A stretch of DNA of 13,406 nucleotides from Bdellovibrionaceae bacterium UBA6776 (GTDB taxonomy: Bacteria > Bdellovibrionota > Bdellovibrionia > Bdellovibrionales > UBA1609), in NCBI GenBank assembly GCA_002453155.1, contig DKGG01000017.1, positions 1 through 13,406 of the forward strand. The letters are read 5' to 3'. The notes under the pieces are model-generated. The model was given only the letters and a program-made list of their open reading frames with translations. It was not told where the DNA came from and did not search any database. A program made the position numbers and the translations under genes. Positions 1-7,543 of this stretch are shown here, piece after piece; position 1 is the stretch's first letter, and every line of letters begins with the position of its first letter.

Positions 1-705
1 TAAAAAGTGAGTGGATTCACATCCAGGATGCTGGCATTTGTGGTTCGCAGCCGTTAACACCTCGTTTCGTAGGCGCTTAGAAATTTGCCGAGGATTTTTA
101 GACTTCGTAATTTTAAATTCTGTGATTTCGGAAAGTTTAGAAGATGTCGTCGGTCGGTTCTCATAAGATTTTAGTTCTCTATCAATAAGGTCGGTCAAAA
201 GACTTTCGATATTGTGCTTATGGGACTTCAGTGCTTTTAGTTTTTCTAGTTTTTGGTTTTGCGCAAGGGTCAGCTCTAGGTGCAAATAAACTTTATCTTG
301 ATGTTCGATCTTTTTAACTTTTATGGCCTTCATCGGTTCCAAGAATATCTTCTTTACTTCACGAGAGGATTTATTTTCCATGGATTTTAGGACATTTCTT
401 TTTTCTTCCACAGGTTTCTTTCGAAGATGTTTAAAGGCGGTCGTCACTGCTGAAAGTGTCAACCTTCCTTGATCGATTTTTTGTTTGATCTCAGGGATTT
501 CTTTTGTGAGTCGGACGCAAGCCTGTCTTTGATAGGCGGTGGCTTCGGAGTATCCCAGTCCTCGAACGAGATAGTCAAAAAGAGAGTTGTGCCCCATTTC
601 GAGGTACACCCGTGTTTCTTCCATTTGCTGCAGTTTGTTTAAGATTTCCGAAGTGATTCGTTTTTCTTTTAGTCTCAGTTCCAAAAGTTCATGGTGAAGT
701 TTCAT
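1..705 (-). CDS. HNH endonuclease family protein, left copy (partial, 3' end outside window)
   Basis: Open frame of 235 codons with no stop, running off the left edge. ATG at 705 has an AGAGG ribosome-binding site just upstream. The N-terminal half is helical and resembles the N-terminal domain of deltaproteobacterial and Bdellovibrio HNH proteins: a Gly-His-Asn-Ser-Leu-Phe-Asp-Tyr-Leu segment, then GLGYSEATAYQRQA and a 'P-E-I-K-Q-K-I-D-Q-G-R-L-T-L-S' helix. A Lys-rich linker follows. The visible C-terminus begins a zinc knuckle (CQHPGC) of the kind that precedes the H-N-H motif in this family. The catalytic His and Asn residues lie beyond the edge, so nuclease activity is inferred. About 13 of 235 residues differ from the right copy. 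It points outward, away from the TonB operon. Function of the family is not established; mobile or selfish behaviour is plausible but unproven. Confidence 0.75.
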   Translation of the reverse strand, partial: MKLHHELLELRLKEKRITSEILNKLQQMEETRVYLEMGHNSLFDYLVRGLGYSEATAYQRQACVRLTKEIPEIKQKIDQGRLTLSAVTTAFKHLRKKPVEEKRNVLKSMENKSSREVKKIFLEPMKAIKVKKIEHQDKVYLHLELTLAQNQKLEKLKALKSHKHNIESLLTDLIDRELKSYENRPTTSSKLSEITEFKITKSKNPRQISKRLRNEVLTAANHKCQHPGCESTHFL

Positions 706-983
706 AGGGCCTCTTTTCGTTAGAGGAACCTTACCATGGGTTTTTAATTTTCGAATTTTAGCTCTAGGAATTGTCATTGAGAGGTGTTTTTAATTTTATC
801 AAGAGCCATCGTGAAATACGAAAAAACATTTTGTGATGACCGCATGAAGAGCCATGAGTAACATTCTGTGAATGGGTTGAAGTTGCATTTTAAAGAGGGT
901 TTTTTAACTGAAAACCCTGTCAAAATATTTCTTAAAAATCTTTAAACCGATGCCGCAACGTTTAGTGGACACCAGAAAATGAA
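706..983 (-). promoter_or_regulatory. Conserved leader upstream of left HNH gene
   Basis: Non-coding on both strands as far as I can see. It aligns without large indels to 12425-12701 at roughly 80% identity. The best-kept parts are 950-983 (34 nt identical to the right arm), the block just inside it, and GGTAAGGTT followed by TCTAACGAAAAGAGG directly before the start codon. I cannot name a convincing -35/-10 pair. It probably carries the HNH promoter and 5' UTR. Confidence 0.45.
710..726 (-). promoter_or_regulatory. Possible SD-sequestering hairpin before left HNH start
   Basis: On the minus strand CCTCT pairs with AGAGG across a 7-nt loop (AACGAAA). The AGAGG is the apparent Shine-Dalgarno sequence. 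The right copy (12681-12697) has CTTCT opposite AGAGG, so one C-G pair becomes U-G and the stem is kept. It is only 5 bp, so it could be chance. Confidence 0.3.
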
Positions 984-1029
984 ACTTTCGAAGTGTTGCC
1001 ATTCCTCAGGTTCAAAGGTCTCAGCAAGT

Positions 1030-1095
1030 AAACCTCAAGAAAACAGGATGTGCTTTCCCGTAGGATAAATTCTTGTGAGCCCATGGATGGGCGTG
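1030..1095 (-). repeat. Decayed palindromic (type I) repeat unit
   Basis: Read on the minus strand, TGGGCTCACAAGAATTTATC followed by GCACATCCTG and TTGAGGT parallels the loop region of the intact unit at 12311-12365 (TGGACTCACCCGCATTTGCC, then GCATCCTG, then GGAGGTCT). The stem-forming arms and the inner TTTGCCC/GGGCAAA hairpin are lost. It occupies the position that the intact element 12265-12396 holds in the right arm. Just outside it, 1003-1033 resembles 12197-12227 in the same, not inverted, orientation, so this corner has been rearranged. Confidence 0.45.
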
Positions 1096-1142
1096 TTTGC
1101 TTGATGAGAATTTTGAACATGAGGAGGCAATGTCTCTTGAAA

Positions 1143-1177
1143 GAGTCCAGGGAAGGACGGGTCTGATAGAAAGGAAT
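1143..1177 (-). repeat. 35-bp core repeat, copy R6 (type II unit)
   Basis: Minus-strand copy of the core ATTCCTTTCTATCAGAC followed by CCGTCCTTCCCTGGACTC; identical to R4. After the core it continues with CTTTCAAGAGA, ATTGCCTCC, GTTCAAAATTCTC and AAGCAAACACGCCC, which defines the type II unit. Confidence 0.8.
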
Positions 1178-1202
1178 TTAAATAGAGAATTGTGATCAAT
1201 AT

Positions 1203-1290
1203 GCAACCGTAAAACTTAAACAAGAAGGATGCGACTTTTTTGTTTTGTATAGAGGTATGTGCCTAAAAGGAATAGAGAGAATGCTTCAAA
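1203..1290 (-). repeat. 86-nt conserved block Q, left copy
   Basis: The reverse complement starts TTGAAGCATTCTCTC and contains GGCACATACCTCTATAC and AAAAAAGTCGCATCC. It differs from the right copy (12032-12118) at about 4 positions in 86, as close as the coding part of the arms, although it has no convincing gene. It joins a type I unit to a type II unit in both arms. Confidence 0.75.
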
Positions 1291-1296
1291 GAAGTC

Positions 1297-1424
1297 GCAA
1301 TTCTCCATCCAAATTCCTTTTAAGAAGACCTCCCGCAAGCAGGATGCCTTTTGCCCAAAGGGCAAATGCGGGTGAGTCCATGGAAGGACGGGTCTGACGG
1401 AAAGGAATTTGGATGGAGGATTGT
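1297..1424. repeat. Palindromic element P3 (type I unit, left arm)
   Basis: Arms 1297-1320 and 1401-1424 pair over 24 positions, including CATCCAAATTCCTTT with AAAGGAATTTGGATG; the only non-Watson-Crick pairs are two G-T wobbles near the outer end. The 80-nt loop contains CCCGCA/TGCGGG-type outer pairing and an inner TTTGCCC-(3 nt)-GGGCAAA hairpin. Compared with P1 at 12265-12396, two adjacent stem pairs change from T-A to C-G on both arms at once. Confidence 0.8.
1374..1408 (-). repeat. 35-bp core repeat, copy R5 (type I unit)
   Basis: Minus-strand core with CCG in place of CTA in the middle (TTTCCGTCAGACCCG) and ATGGACTC at the end. It lies inside element P3 and runs from one stem arm into the loop. 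Confidence 0.8.
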
Positions 1425-1511
1425 GATTGATTTGCAAACAGTGACCTCAAGAAATCAGGGCGTGTTTGCTTGATGAGAATTTTGAACCTGAGAAGGCAAT
1501 ATCTCTTGAAA

Positions 1512-1546
1512 GAGTCCAGGGAAGGACGGGTCTGATAGAAAGGAAT
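1512..1546 (-). repeat. 35-bp core repeat, copy R4 (type II unit)
   Basis: Identical to R6. It belongs to a second type II unit (about 1441-1580) that is the innermost repeat on the left, beginning 138 nt inside R5. The unit stops about 45 nt before the stop codon of the ankyrin lipoprotein gene. Confidence 0.8.
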
Positions 1547-1623
1547 TTAGATAGGGAATTGCGATTGATTCGCAAACGTTGTCATCAAAAAAACAAATCC
1601 CGGTGCAAATCCTCACAAAAACT

Positions 1624-2325
1624 TCAACGAGCGCCGTGGGACCTCAAGTAGGAAGCGATCTCCCCATAACCATTTTTATCAGCCACAACCAAAGCGGTGT
1701 AACGTCCCACTTTCAAATTCACATCGATCTTTGGATGCCCCAACAACACTTGAACCAACTTCAGCAACTCGCCTTCCAGATCCGGGCTCACCTTTTGGTA
1801 AACCACCGCAATCAATGGCGACTTTCGAGATTGAACCACATTGGGGTCCGCACCCTGACTTAAAAGGAACTCAAGCAGCTCCACTCGGCGCTCGGGAATG
1901 GCAATGGACATCATCAAGTCATTCAGCTGCGCCTCTGGCAAATCTTCACGGTTCAAAAGTTTTACCATCACTTTGTCACTGCCCGCATAATCCTTTGCGG
2001 TTTTCCCCTCCCCGTCTTGAACCTCCAAAGAAGCTTCTTTAGAAATCAAATATTCCACAATGGCGTACTTGTTCCCAATCACAGCCGCAATCAAAAGAGT
2101 GCGCCCGCTTTCATCCATCTGATCCACCTGCAAAAGACCAGAATCGATGTATGATTTCAAAGAATTCAAATCCCCTTTTGAAATCGCCTGAAAGGCCAAT
2201 TTATCAATGCGCTTTTCTTCCGTATCGCGAAGCTTTGCCTCCTGCTCGGAATTGAAATTTTCCTGCTTGTGCAGTTCGCAGCCCACCACGCCCCAAAGAA
2301 CCAAACATAAAAATAAAGCTTTCAT
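1624..2325 (-). CDS. Ankyrin-repeat lipoprotein
   Basis: A 233-residue lipoprotein. The N-terminus MKALFLCLVLWGVVGC has a hydrophobic signal and a lipobox ending at Cys16; residue +2 is Glu, not Asp, which favours outer-membrane sorting. After a charged stretch (20-40), ankyrin-type helical repeats run from about 41 to 233: a 'GDLNSLKSYIDSG' unit, 'GRTLLIAAVIGNKYAIVEYL', a degenerate pair around 106-155 with LLEFLLSQGADPN, and a final 'RYTALVVADKNGYGEIASYL'. The start is ATG 2325, preceded by GGGAGG at 7-nt spacing; an upstream GTG at 2340 is less likely. The start lies one base past the receptor stop, so the gene is co-transcribed and probably coupled. Ankyrin repeats bind proteins; the partner is probably the receptor or another envelope part, by context only. 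Confidence 0.8.
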   Translation of the reverse strand: MKALFLCLVLWGVVGCELHKQENFNSEQEAKLRDTEEKRIDKLAFQAISKGDLNSLKSYIDSGLLQVDQMDESGRTLLIAAVIGNKYAIVEYLISKEASLEVQDGEGKTAKDYAGSDKVMVKLLNREDLPEAQLNDLMMSIAIPERRVELLEFLLSQGADPNVVQSRKSPLIAVVYQKVSPDLEGELLKLVQVLLGHPKIDVNLKVGRYTALVVADKNGYGEIASYLRSHGAR

Positions 2326-2326
2326 T

Positions 2327-5300
2327 TTAAAACCTCCCACTCAATTGAGCCGAATAGGTCTGACCTTTTTGAATCTCTCGAATCAATTTCTCGCCTTGAG
2401 TAAACTTCGACGTTTCATTCAACAGATTTTGCACTCCAAATTTCACCGCAACATTTTTCGAAAGCTTTTGTTGTGCCACCAAGTCCAACTGGTGAAATTC
2501 GTTTTCATAAATGTCTTCAAATTCATAGGTCCCCACTTCCGAAATCCGTGGGCCAAAAATGTTGTAAACCAAACTGGTGCTGGTGCCCCAATTCTCTTTT
2601 TCATATTCTAAAATGCCATTTACCACATAGGGAGATTGCCCCTGCAAAGGCCTTTCCTTGGAGGTCAATACCGACTGATTCAAGTTGTCCAACTTCACTT
2701 CCGACTGAATGTAGGAGTAGTTGGCCCCAAAACGAAAGCCATTTAATCGGGAATAAAAACTGTCTAAACTTTGGCTCCACTCAAATTCAAAGCCCAAATT
2801 GTTGGCCTCTTCCGCGTTGCTAAAGGTCAAAACTGGATCGGATTTTCCGTTAAAAATGCTCTCGATGGGATTGCGAAATTTTTTGTAAAACACTCCGGCA
2901 GAAACATTGTCTTTCCGATCGAAGTACCACTCCCAACGAAAATCATAGTTATTGATGACCGCCTCTTTCAAGTTGGGCTCACCTTTAACATCATATCCCT
3001 TTTCGTCATCTCGCCAAATGGTGTTGGAAAGCTCCTTTAAATCCGGGCGAGAAACAGTTTCGCTGTAAGCCGCTCGCAATTGCATTTTTTCGGTCAACTT
3101 CCACGTGGCTGAGGCGGCCGGCAAAGTGTCCCAGGTCTTCAGTTGGCTGACTGTGGGAGTGGCATCCGCCGTGAACAACGCGAAGCTGGTTACCTCTTGG
3201 ACCGAATGCTCTTGCCGGACTCCCAAATGCAGATTCACTGATGGCGTCAATGCCCACTTGGTGTTCATGTAGTAAGATTGAATGTGATGGTTGGCAAAGT
3301 AGTTGTCCGTAGACCTAGTATCGTCTTGAAAGCGCAGACAGCTTTCTTCCTGACAGGTGCGCATGATGGTTTCCAAATCATCTGTGGATTTGGCACTGCT
3401 CTCCGAAGGCTTCGTCGTTCCTTCTGCCAATCCATACCGGCGAATTTGAGAATTTCTATTTTTATAAACCTGATTGAAGCCCACTGAAATTTCATTATAA
3501 ACGGGTGAACTCCAAAGTTTAAAGGGCAACATCCACTCAGATCCATAGTCCACCACATTGTCCGCCAATTTGGTGTAGCGCCGTTGATAGGCCTCTGAAG
3601 TCACTTCTTCAAAACCAAAAAATTCATAGTCTCCGGTGTCGGGATTTTTTCGGTAGCGGTAGCTGCGCCGGTCCGGCTCGTAGCGCTTGGCTTCGGAGCG
3701 AGACACATGCCATTTGATTTTTGAATTGAACAACCTGGGAATTCGGTGCTCTCCTTGAAGCAAACCATTTTGAAGCTGCCTTTCCGTCCACTCCAAATAG
3801 GTGTCTCGAATTTGTTCTTGCTCGTAGTTAAAGCCTGTTTTTACGGAGGCTTCATTGGTCGTGTTTCTCACCAGCAAATAGTCAAACTTCAATTGATGGT
3901 TTTTGGTCCATCCAAGACCCAATCCCAAAAGACCACCGGTCTTGATGGTTCTTTGATAGCGGTTGCGGTCGTATCCTTCCGACTCTTTACCTGTAGACAA
4001 ATACTTGTGGGACTCCTCAATGGATTCTTTGTAATCATCTCCGTACATCAAAGACGCCACATAGGAACCTTTTAAGGCACCTCTTTTCAGTCCATCTCCC
4101 AAAGCCAATTGAAGGCTTGGAATGGCTGTTTTTGAACGGTCTTTCAAATTGTGAATGTTCTTAAATTTTTGCAGAGAATCGCCGGTGCTTGGAGAATCCA
4201 TGGTCAAATCTCCAGGAAGCCCCCGAGTTCCATCATCCACTCCCAACCAATCGGTGCTTCCCCCCGAGTAGGTCAGTGGCGTGTCTGAATTCAAAGAGTG
4301 AAATTTGGTTCCCACCGAAGAAGAGAAAAAGAATTCCTCCGGAAAACTTCGACTCTGAAGAAAGATGGAGCCTCCGCCAAATTCTGCGGAATTCTCCGGA
4401 GAATAGCTTTTTTGAATCACAAGGCTGTCCAAAATGCTTGTCGGAAAAAGATCCAAAGGCACCACACGACGAGAGGGATCCGGACTGGGAAGAGAAACTC
4501 CATTGTACAGTGTGCTTGAATAACGTTCCCCAAGTCCGCGAATGTAAACAAACTTTCCATCCACCAAAGTCAATCCGGTCACCCGACGAAGAGATGCGGC
4601 CGCATCGCTGTCGCCCGTTTTCGAAATCTTCTCCGCGCTGATCACATCCGCCACATTTGCTGAATTTTTTCGAACCTCAATCAGTGCCTCCACAGATCCC
4701 GACATGCGAGGAGACAGAACCAGGTAATCTTCAAGCTCAAGACCTGACGGATTCATAGAAAACTTTGAAGGCGCAGACTCTTTTGAAGAAACTTGAATTT
4801 TATCGGAAGTCTTCGTGGTGAACTTGGAGTGCAAAAAGGAAAGTTCGTATTCCCCTTCGGGAAGTGGAATTTCAAACTCCCCTTTTCCATTGGTCGTGGC
4901 ACTGACGGACTTTCCTTTGACAAAAACCCGTGCCCCCGCAATGGGTGATTGGTCCACCGAGGACTTCAAAACGCCCTTTAAGGGAATGAGGTTTCCATTT
5001 TCAGGAAGGTCCTCGGCAATGCGCTCGGGACTGAAACTTTCCACTTGAAGGTCTTCATTCAAAATATTTACGATGATTTGAGAGTTTTCCCCTTCGGAAA
5101 CTTCTACGGGAACATCTTTCACCGAGCCCTTAAATTCCAAAGTGAGAGTGTGAACCCCAGACGCCATGGATTTAGAGAAGTATCCGTTGGCATCTGTTTG
5201 CCCCAAAGCCTTACCGCCCTCACTCACCGAAAATCCCACGGCAGGTTTTGATCCCCGATAGACCAAAATCGAAACCTCTCCGCCTTCTGCAAAACAAAGA

Positions 5301-5359
5301 ACTCCAAAAAAGAGTACGGTCAGAATTCCCAGTCGCCCTAATGCCTTAAAAATTTTCAT
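2327..5359 (-). CDS. TonB-dependent outer-membrane receptor with two N-terminal carboxypeptidase-regulatory-like domains
   Basis: 1010 residues from ATG 5359; a GTG at 5380 would add 7 residues before the signal peptide and is less likely. Signal peptide 1-24. Two tandem beta-sandwich domains of the carboxypeptidase-regulatory type follow at about 27-100 (GQTDANGYFS) and 125-203 (GARVFVKG, TTNGKGEFEIPLPEGEYEL). A TonB-box candidate lies at 209-216 (LEDYLVLSP). The plug is about 225-345, with SAEKISKTGDSDAAASLRRV, VYIRGLGERYSSTLYNG and a 'VPLDLFPTSILDSLVIQKSYSP' style segment. The rest is beta-barrel, ending in a C-terminal Phe as outer-membrane proteins do. A Cys-x5-Cys pair (CQEESC region) probably sits in an external loop. 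It imports an unknown substrate across the outer membrane using energy from the TonB complex encoded upstream. The start overlaps the TPR gene by 14 nt. Confidence 0.9.
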   Translation of the reverse strand: MKIFKALGRLGILTVLFFGVLCFAEGGEVSILVYRGSKPAVGFSVSEGGKALGQTDANGYFSKSMASGVHTLTLEFKGSVKDVPVEVSEGENSQIIVNILNEDLQVESFSPERIAEDLPENGNLIPLKGVLKSSVDQSPIAGARVFVKGKSVSATTNGKGEFEIPLPEGEYELSFLHSKFTTKTSDKIQVSSKESAPSKFSMNPSGLELEDYLVLSPRMSGSVEALIEVRKNSANVADVISAEKISKTGDSDAAASLRRVTGLTLVDGKFVYIRGLGERYSSTLYNGVSLPSPDPSRRVVPLDLFPTSILDSLVIQKSYSPENSAEFGGGSIFLQSRSFPEEFFFSSSVGTKFHSLNSDTPLTYSGGSTDWLGVDDGTRGLPGDLTMDSPSTGDSLQKFKNIHNLKDRSKTAIPSLQLALGDGLKRGALKGSYVASLMYGDDYKESIEESHKYLSTGKESEGYDRNRYQRTIKTGGLLGLGLGWTKNHQLKFDYLLVRNTTNEASVKTGFNYEQEQIRDTYLEWTERQLQNGLLQGEHRIPRLFNSKIKWHVSRSEAKRYEPDRRSYRYRKNPDTGDYEFFGFEEVTSEAYQRRYTKLADNVVDYGSEWMLPFKLWSSPVYNEISVGFNQVYKNRNSQIRRYGLAEGTTKPSESSAKSTDDLETIMRTCQEESCLRFQDDTRSTDNYFANHHIQSYYMNTKWALTPSVNLHLGVRQEHSVQEVTSFALFTADATPTVSQLKTWDTLPAASATWKLTEKMQLRAAYSETVSRPDLKELSNTIWRDDEKGYDVKGEPNLKEAVINNYDFRWEWYFDRKDNVSAGVFYKKFRNPIESIFNGKSDPVLTFSNAEEANNLGFEFEWSQSLDSFYSRLNGFRFGANYSYIQSEVKLDNLNQSVLTSKERPLQGQSPYVVNGILEYEKENWGTSTSLVYNIFGPRISEVGTYEFEDIYENEFHQLDLVAQQKLSKNVAVKFGVQNLLNETSKFTQGEKLIREIQKGQTYSAQLSGRF

Positions 5360-6491
5360 GACACACCCACGGAGTTTCACGGCATTCGGCCATGGTCTTT
5401 TTAATCTCTAAGGCTTTGGAAAAAAGATTCTCTTGAGAGATTTGATTCAAATGCCATTCGGCCTTTTTAAAATCTCCGGTGGCATAAAAGGAATAAGCCA
5501 GCGCGTATCGCATTTCTTGGTCGCTCAGCACTCCCGATTTGGCAAGTCTTGGGGACAAGAGAGTGACCAGGTCATAGCGTCCTTTGCCCAAATAGATCCC
5601 CACCCGTTGGCGCAGTTCCTTATTTTCATCATGAATCAAACTCAAAAGAATCTCGGCACGAAAGATCTTTCCGGCATTTCTCAACAACTCGACAGCGTCA
5701 GGTGCCAAGTCGGGATCCCGGCGAGCCGCGGACTCCAAAAGACTTGCTGCCGCCAATGTGTGATCGGTTTTTAAATAATTGAACGCCAATTCCAAATTGA
5801 TTTCTCTAGATCGAGGCCACTTGATATGAGCCCATTCCAAGGGACTTCTGGCCTCTTTGATCTGTCCCTTTTCACGAAGAAGTCCTGCCATCACAGCCAC
5901 ATCTTTTGGACTTAATCCCTCTTTGATTCCGGAAAAGATCAAATCCTTTGCAGTTAAATACAGGCCCTCTTCCATCAGAAAGCGAAACTGTTGTTTAAGC
6001 AAAGCTCCTTTCGAAAGATCTCTGGGAGCGTTTCGAAGAACATCCCATGCGGCGATTTTTTCCCCTTGAGCCCATAAAATATTGGAATAAAGAATGTAAT
6101 AGCCCGGTGTCTTTTGGGATTCGGCATCAGTTTTTTGAATGGACTCCCGCGCCTCTTTCACCCTTCCGTCCATAAATTGGCTTTCTGCCAAATACATGAA
6201 AATTTCTGGATCTGGATTTTTTTCAGAAAGCGCCTCCTCAAAAAGAGCTTCTGCTTTTTTATAATTTTTCTGGCTCAGTTGAATCATCCCCAAAAGGGCT
6301 TTGTATTTGGAAAGATCCACATAGTCTTCGTCCAAATTGATTTTATCCAAGGCCGTTTGAGCTCGATCTGGATATCCATTTTTTATCATCATTGAGGCCA
6401 CCGCCAAATGGTCCACTTCACTTTGAGACCATGCCGGGCCCGAGAAAAAAAGTACGGATAAGAATATTAAGCAAAGACTTTTCAAGTTCAT
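5346..6491 (-). CDS. Periplasmic tetratricopeptide-repeat protein of the TonB2 cluster
   Basis: 381 residues. Signal peptide about 1-22 (MNLKSLCLIFLSVLFFSGPA). The remainder is nearly all helical TPR units, for example KKAEALFEEALSEKNPDPEI, MYLAESQFMDGRVKEARE, ARSPLEWAHIKWPRSREINL and ALAYSFYATGDFKKAEWHLN. The C-terminus carries a Cys pair (CRETPWVC). A TPR protein directly after tonB is a regular member of TonB2-type clusters in Vibrio and Shewanella, where such proteins are thought to assist the TonB complex. Only 3 nt separate its ATG from the tonB stop, and the nearest GAGG is only one base from the ATG, so translation probably depends on reinitiation after tonB. It overlaps the receptor start by 14 nt. 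Confidence 0.85.
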   Translation of the reverse strand: MNLKSLCLIFLSVLFFSGPAWSQSEVDHLAVASMMIKNGYPDRAQTALDKINLDEDYVDLSKYKALLGMIQLSQKNYKKAEALFEEALSEKNPDPEIFMYLAESQFMDGRVKEARESIQKTDAESQKTPGYYILYSNILWAQGEKIAAWDVLRNAPRDLSKGALLKQQFRFLMEEGLYLTAKDLIFSGIKEGLSPKDVAVMAGLLREKGQIKEARSPLEWAHIKWPRSREINLELAFNYLKTDHTLAAASLLESAARRDPDLAPDAVELLRNAGKIFRAEILLSLIHDENKELRQRVGIYLGKGRYDLVTLLSPRLAKSGVLSDQEMRYALAYSFYATGDFKKAEWHLNQISQENLFSKALEIKKTMAECRETPWVCHENF

Positions 6492-6494
6492 TCC

Positions 6495-7136
6495 TCAATT
6501 CAATTTAAAATTGATTTTTTGTTTCACCCATACAGCCACATGATTGCCATTGAATTCTGCAGGTTCAAACTGCCAGTCGCGAACGGCATCCAAAGCCACT
6601 TCATCAAAAACGCCTTTGGGTGTGGCATCCAAAAGCTTTGCGTTCTCCACACGCCCCGTTTTGGTCACCAACAAAAACAAAGTTACAAAACCTTCCACCT
6701 TGTCTTTCAAAGCCTTGTCTGGATATTTCAGAGGAGTGCGAAAGACCACCTGAGGCGGCCGGTCCACCACATCTTCCGTCAATACCTCATCGCCACTTTG
6801 ACTCAAAAGACGACTGCTTCCTGAATTCAAATCCGAAAGGGAAAGTCCAAAACTCAAACCTCCCGCCTGGAAGGCTAAGTTCAATTGAGGGCGCAAACTT
6901 TTTTTCTGTGAGGTCTCTTTAGGCTTTGGTTTGGGGCGGGAAAGATTTTGCTCTTGCTTGCGCTCGACCTTTTTAAAATCCAAAGAAACCACGCGCTCGG
7001 CCTTTTGATCATGATGAATGGGCGTATGAAACAACAGAAGGCTTCCAAAAAACAAGATCACACTGCCAATGACAAACAACACTCCTCGGGATTGAGGCTG
7101 GGCCCAAAGTCTTTTCATGAACGCAGGCGCACTCAT
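6495..7136 (-). CDS. tonB: TonB energy-transducing protein (TonB2-type)
   Basis: 213 residues, the short form typical of TonB2. Cytoplasmic N-terminus, one membrane helix at about 18-38 (VLFVIGSVILFFGSLLLF), a Lys/Pro linker at about 58-80 (RPKPKPKE), and a TonB C-terminal domain at 137-212. That domain shows KYPDKALKDKVEGFVTL, the 'TGRVENAKLLDATP' turn, FDEVALDAVRDWQFEPA and the final KQKINFKLN. The proline-rich spacer is much shorter than in E. coli TonB, so its reach across the periplasm is limited, consistent with help from TPR and DUF3450 proteins. ATGA overlap with exbD; GAGAGG lies 8 nt before the ATG. Confidence 0.92.
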   Translation of the reverse strand: MSAPAFMKRLWAQPQSRGVLFVIGSVILFFGSLLLFHTPIHHDQKAERVVSLDFKKVERKQEQNLSRPKPKPKETSQKKSLRPQLNLAFQAGGLSFGLSLSDLNSGSSRLLSQSGDEVLTEDVVDRPPQVVFRTPLKYPDKALKDKVEGFVTLFLLVTKTGRVENAKLLDATPKGVFDEVALDAVRDWQFEPAEFNGNHVAVWVKQKINFKLN

Positions 7137-7543
7137 GTTCCGACCTCTCTCTCTGTGGCCACACCCACATCTTTAATTCCAGAAAGGCGACATTGATCCA
7201 CCACTTCCACCAATTTGTCTGCGGAAACACCTTTGTCCGTGACGATCAAAACACTGGGAGACTCATCCTTCGCTTTCAAATCTCGAAGCTTCCCTTGAAG
7301 CACCCAACTGCGCACCTGCTGTCCGTCCACAAAGATATTTTCATTTCCATCAATAAAGACCCGAATGGATTTGGACTTTGATGGAGTGGCACTGGCCGCG
7401 CCAGGACGGTCGATATCAATTTGCATGTCTTTGACAAAAGTTGTGGAGACCATAAAGAAAATCAGCAGGATAAAAACCATATCAATCAACGGAGAAATGT
7501 CGATCTGATGGTTCTCTTCCTTGGACGTGTTAAACCTTCTCAC
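7133..7543 (-). CDS. exbD: ExbD biopolymer transport protein
   Basis: 136 residues. A cytoplasmic N-terminus is followed by one membrane helix (IDISPLIDMVFILLIFFMV) with the conserved proton-path Asp at 21, matching Asp25 of E. coli ExbD. A periplasmic domain follows, with VFIDGNENIFVDGQQV and the C-terminal 'VLIVTDKGVSADKLVEVVD' fold. The start is GTG at 7543, supported by GAGGTG just upstream; no ATG fits better. It overlaps the exbB stop by 14 nt and shares ATGA with tonB. Confidence 0.93.
   Translation of the reverse strand: MRRFNTSKEENHQIDISPLIDMVFILLIFFMVSTTFVKDMQIDIDRPGAASATPSKSKSIRVFIDGNENIFVDGQQVRSWVLQGKLRDLKAKDESPSVLIVTDKGVSADKLVEVVDQCRLSGIKDVGVATEREVGT

Larger units (their letters stand above)
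1..1465. repeat. Left arm of large inverted repeat
   Basis: The reverse complement of this stretch aligns with 11858-13406. The outer 705 nt (HNH gene) is about 95% identical. The next ~280 nt is roughly 80% identical and nearly free of net indels. The inner part is built of the same repeat units, but in a different phase and with a decayed unit near 1030-1095. Left and right coordinates sum to about 13407 through the outer 980 nt, so the arms are almost mirror-symmetric. The repeat encloses the whole TonB operon. Repeat units continue inward to about 1580. Confidence 0.9.

Noticed and set aside
1560..1623. Terminator directly after the ankyrin gene
   Set aside because: A T7 run exists on the minus strand (1593-1587), but the sequence before it is a direct repeat (GGATTTG twice), not an inverted one, so no stem forms.
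1466..1651. Open frame of 61 codons on the plus strand over the innermost left repeat
   Set aside because: It runs through a type II repeat unit and the end of the ankyrin gene, and has no counterpart in the right arm.
4189..4641. 150-codon plus-strand open frame opposite the receptor gene, and similar ones at 2207-2611 and 3746-4075
   Set aside because: They lie inside a clear 1010-residue receptor on the other strand, are low-complexity in composition and match no family I recognise.
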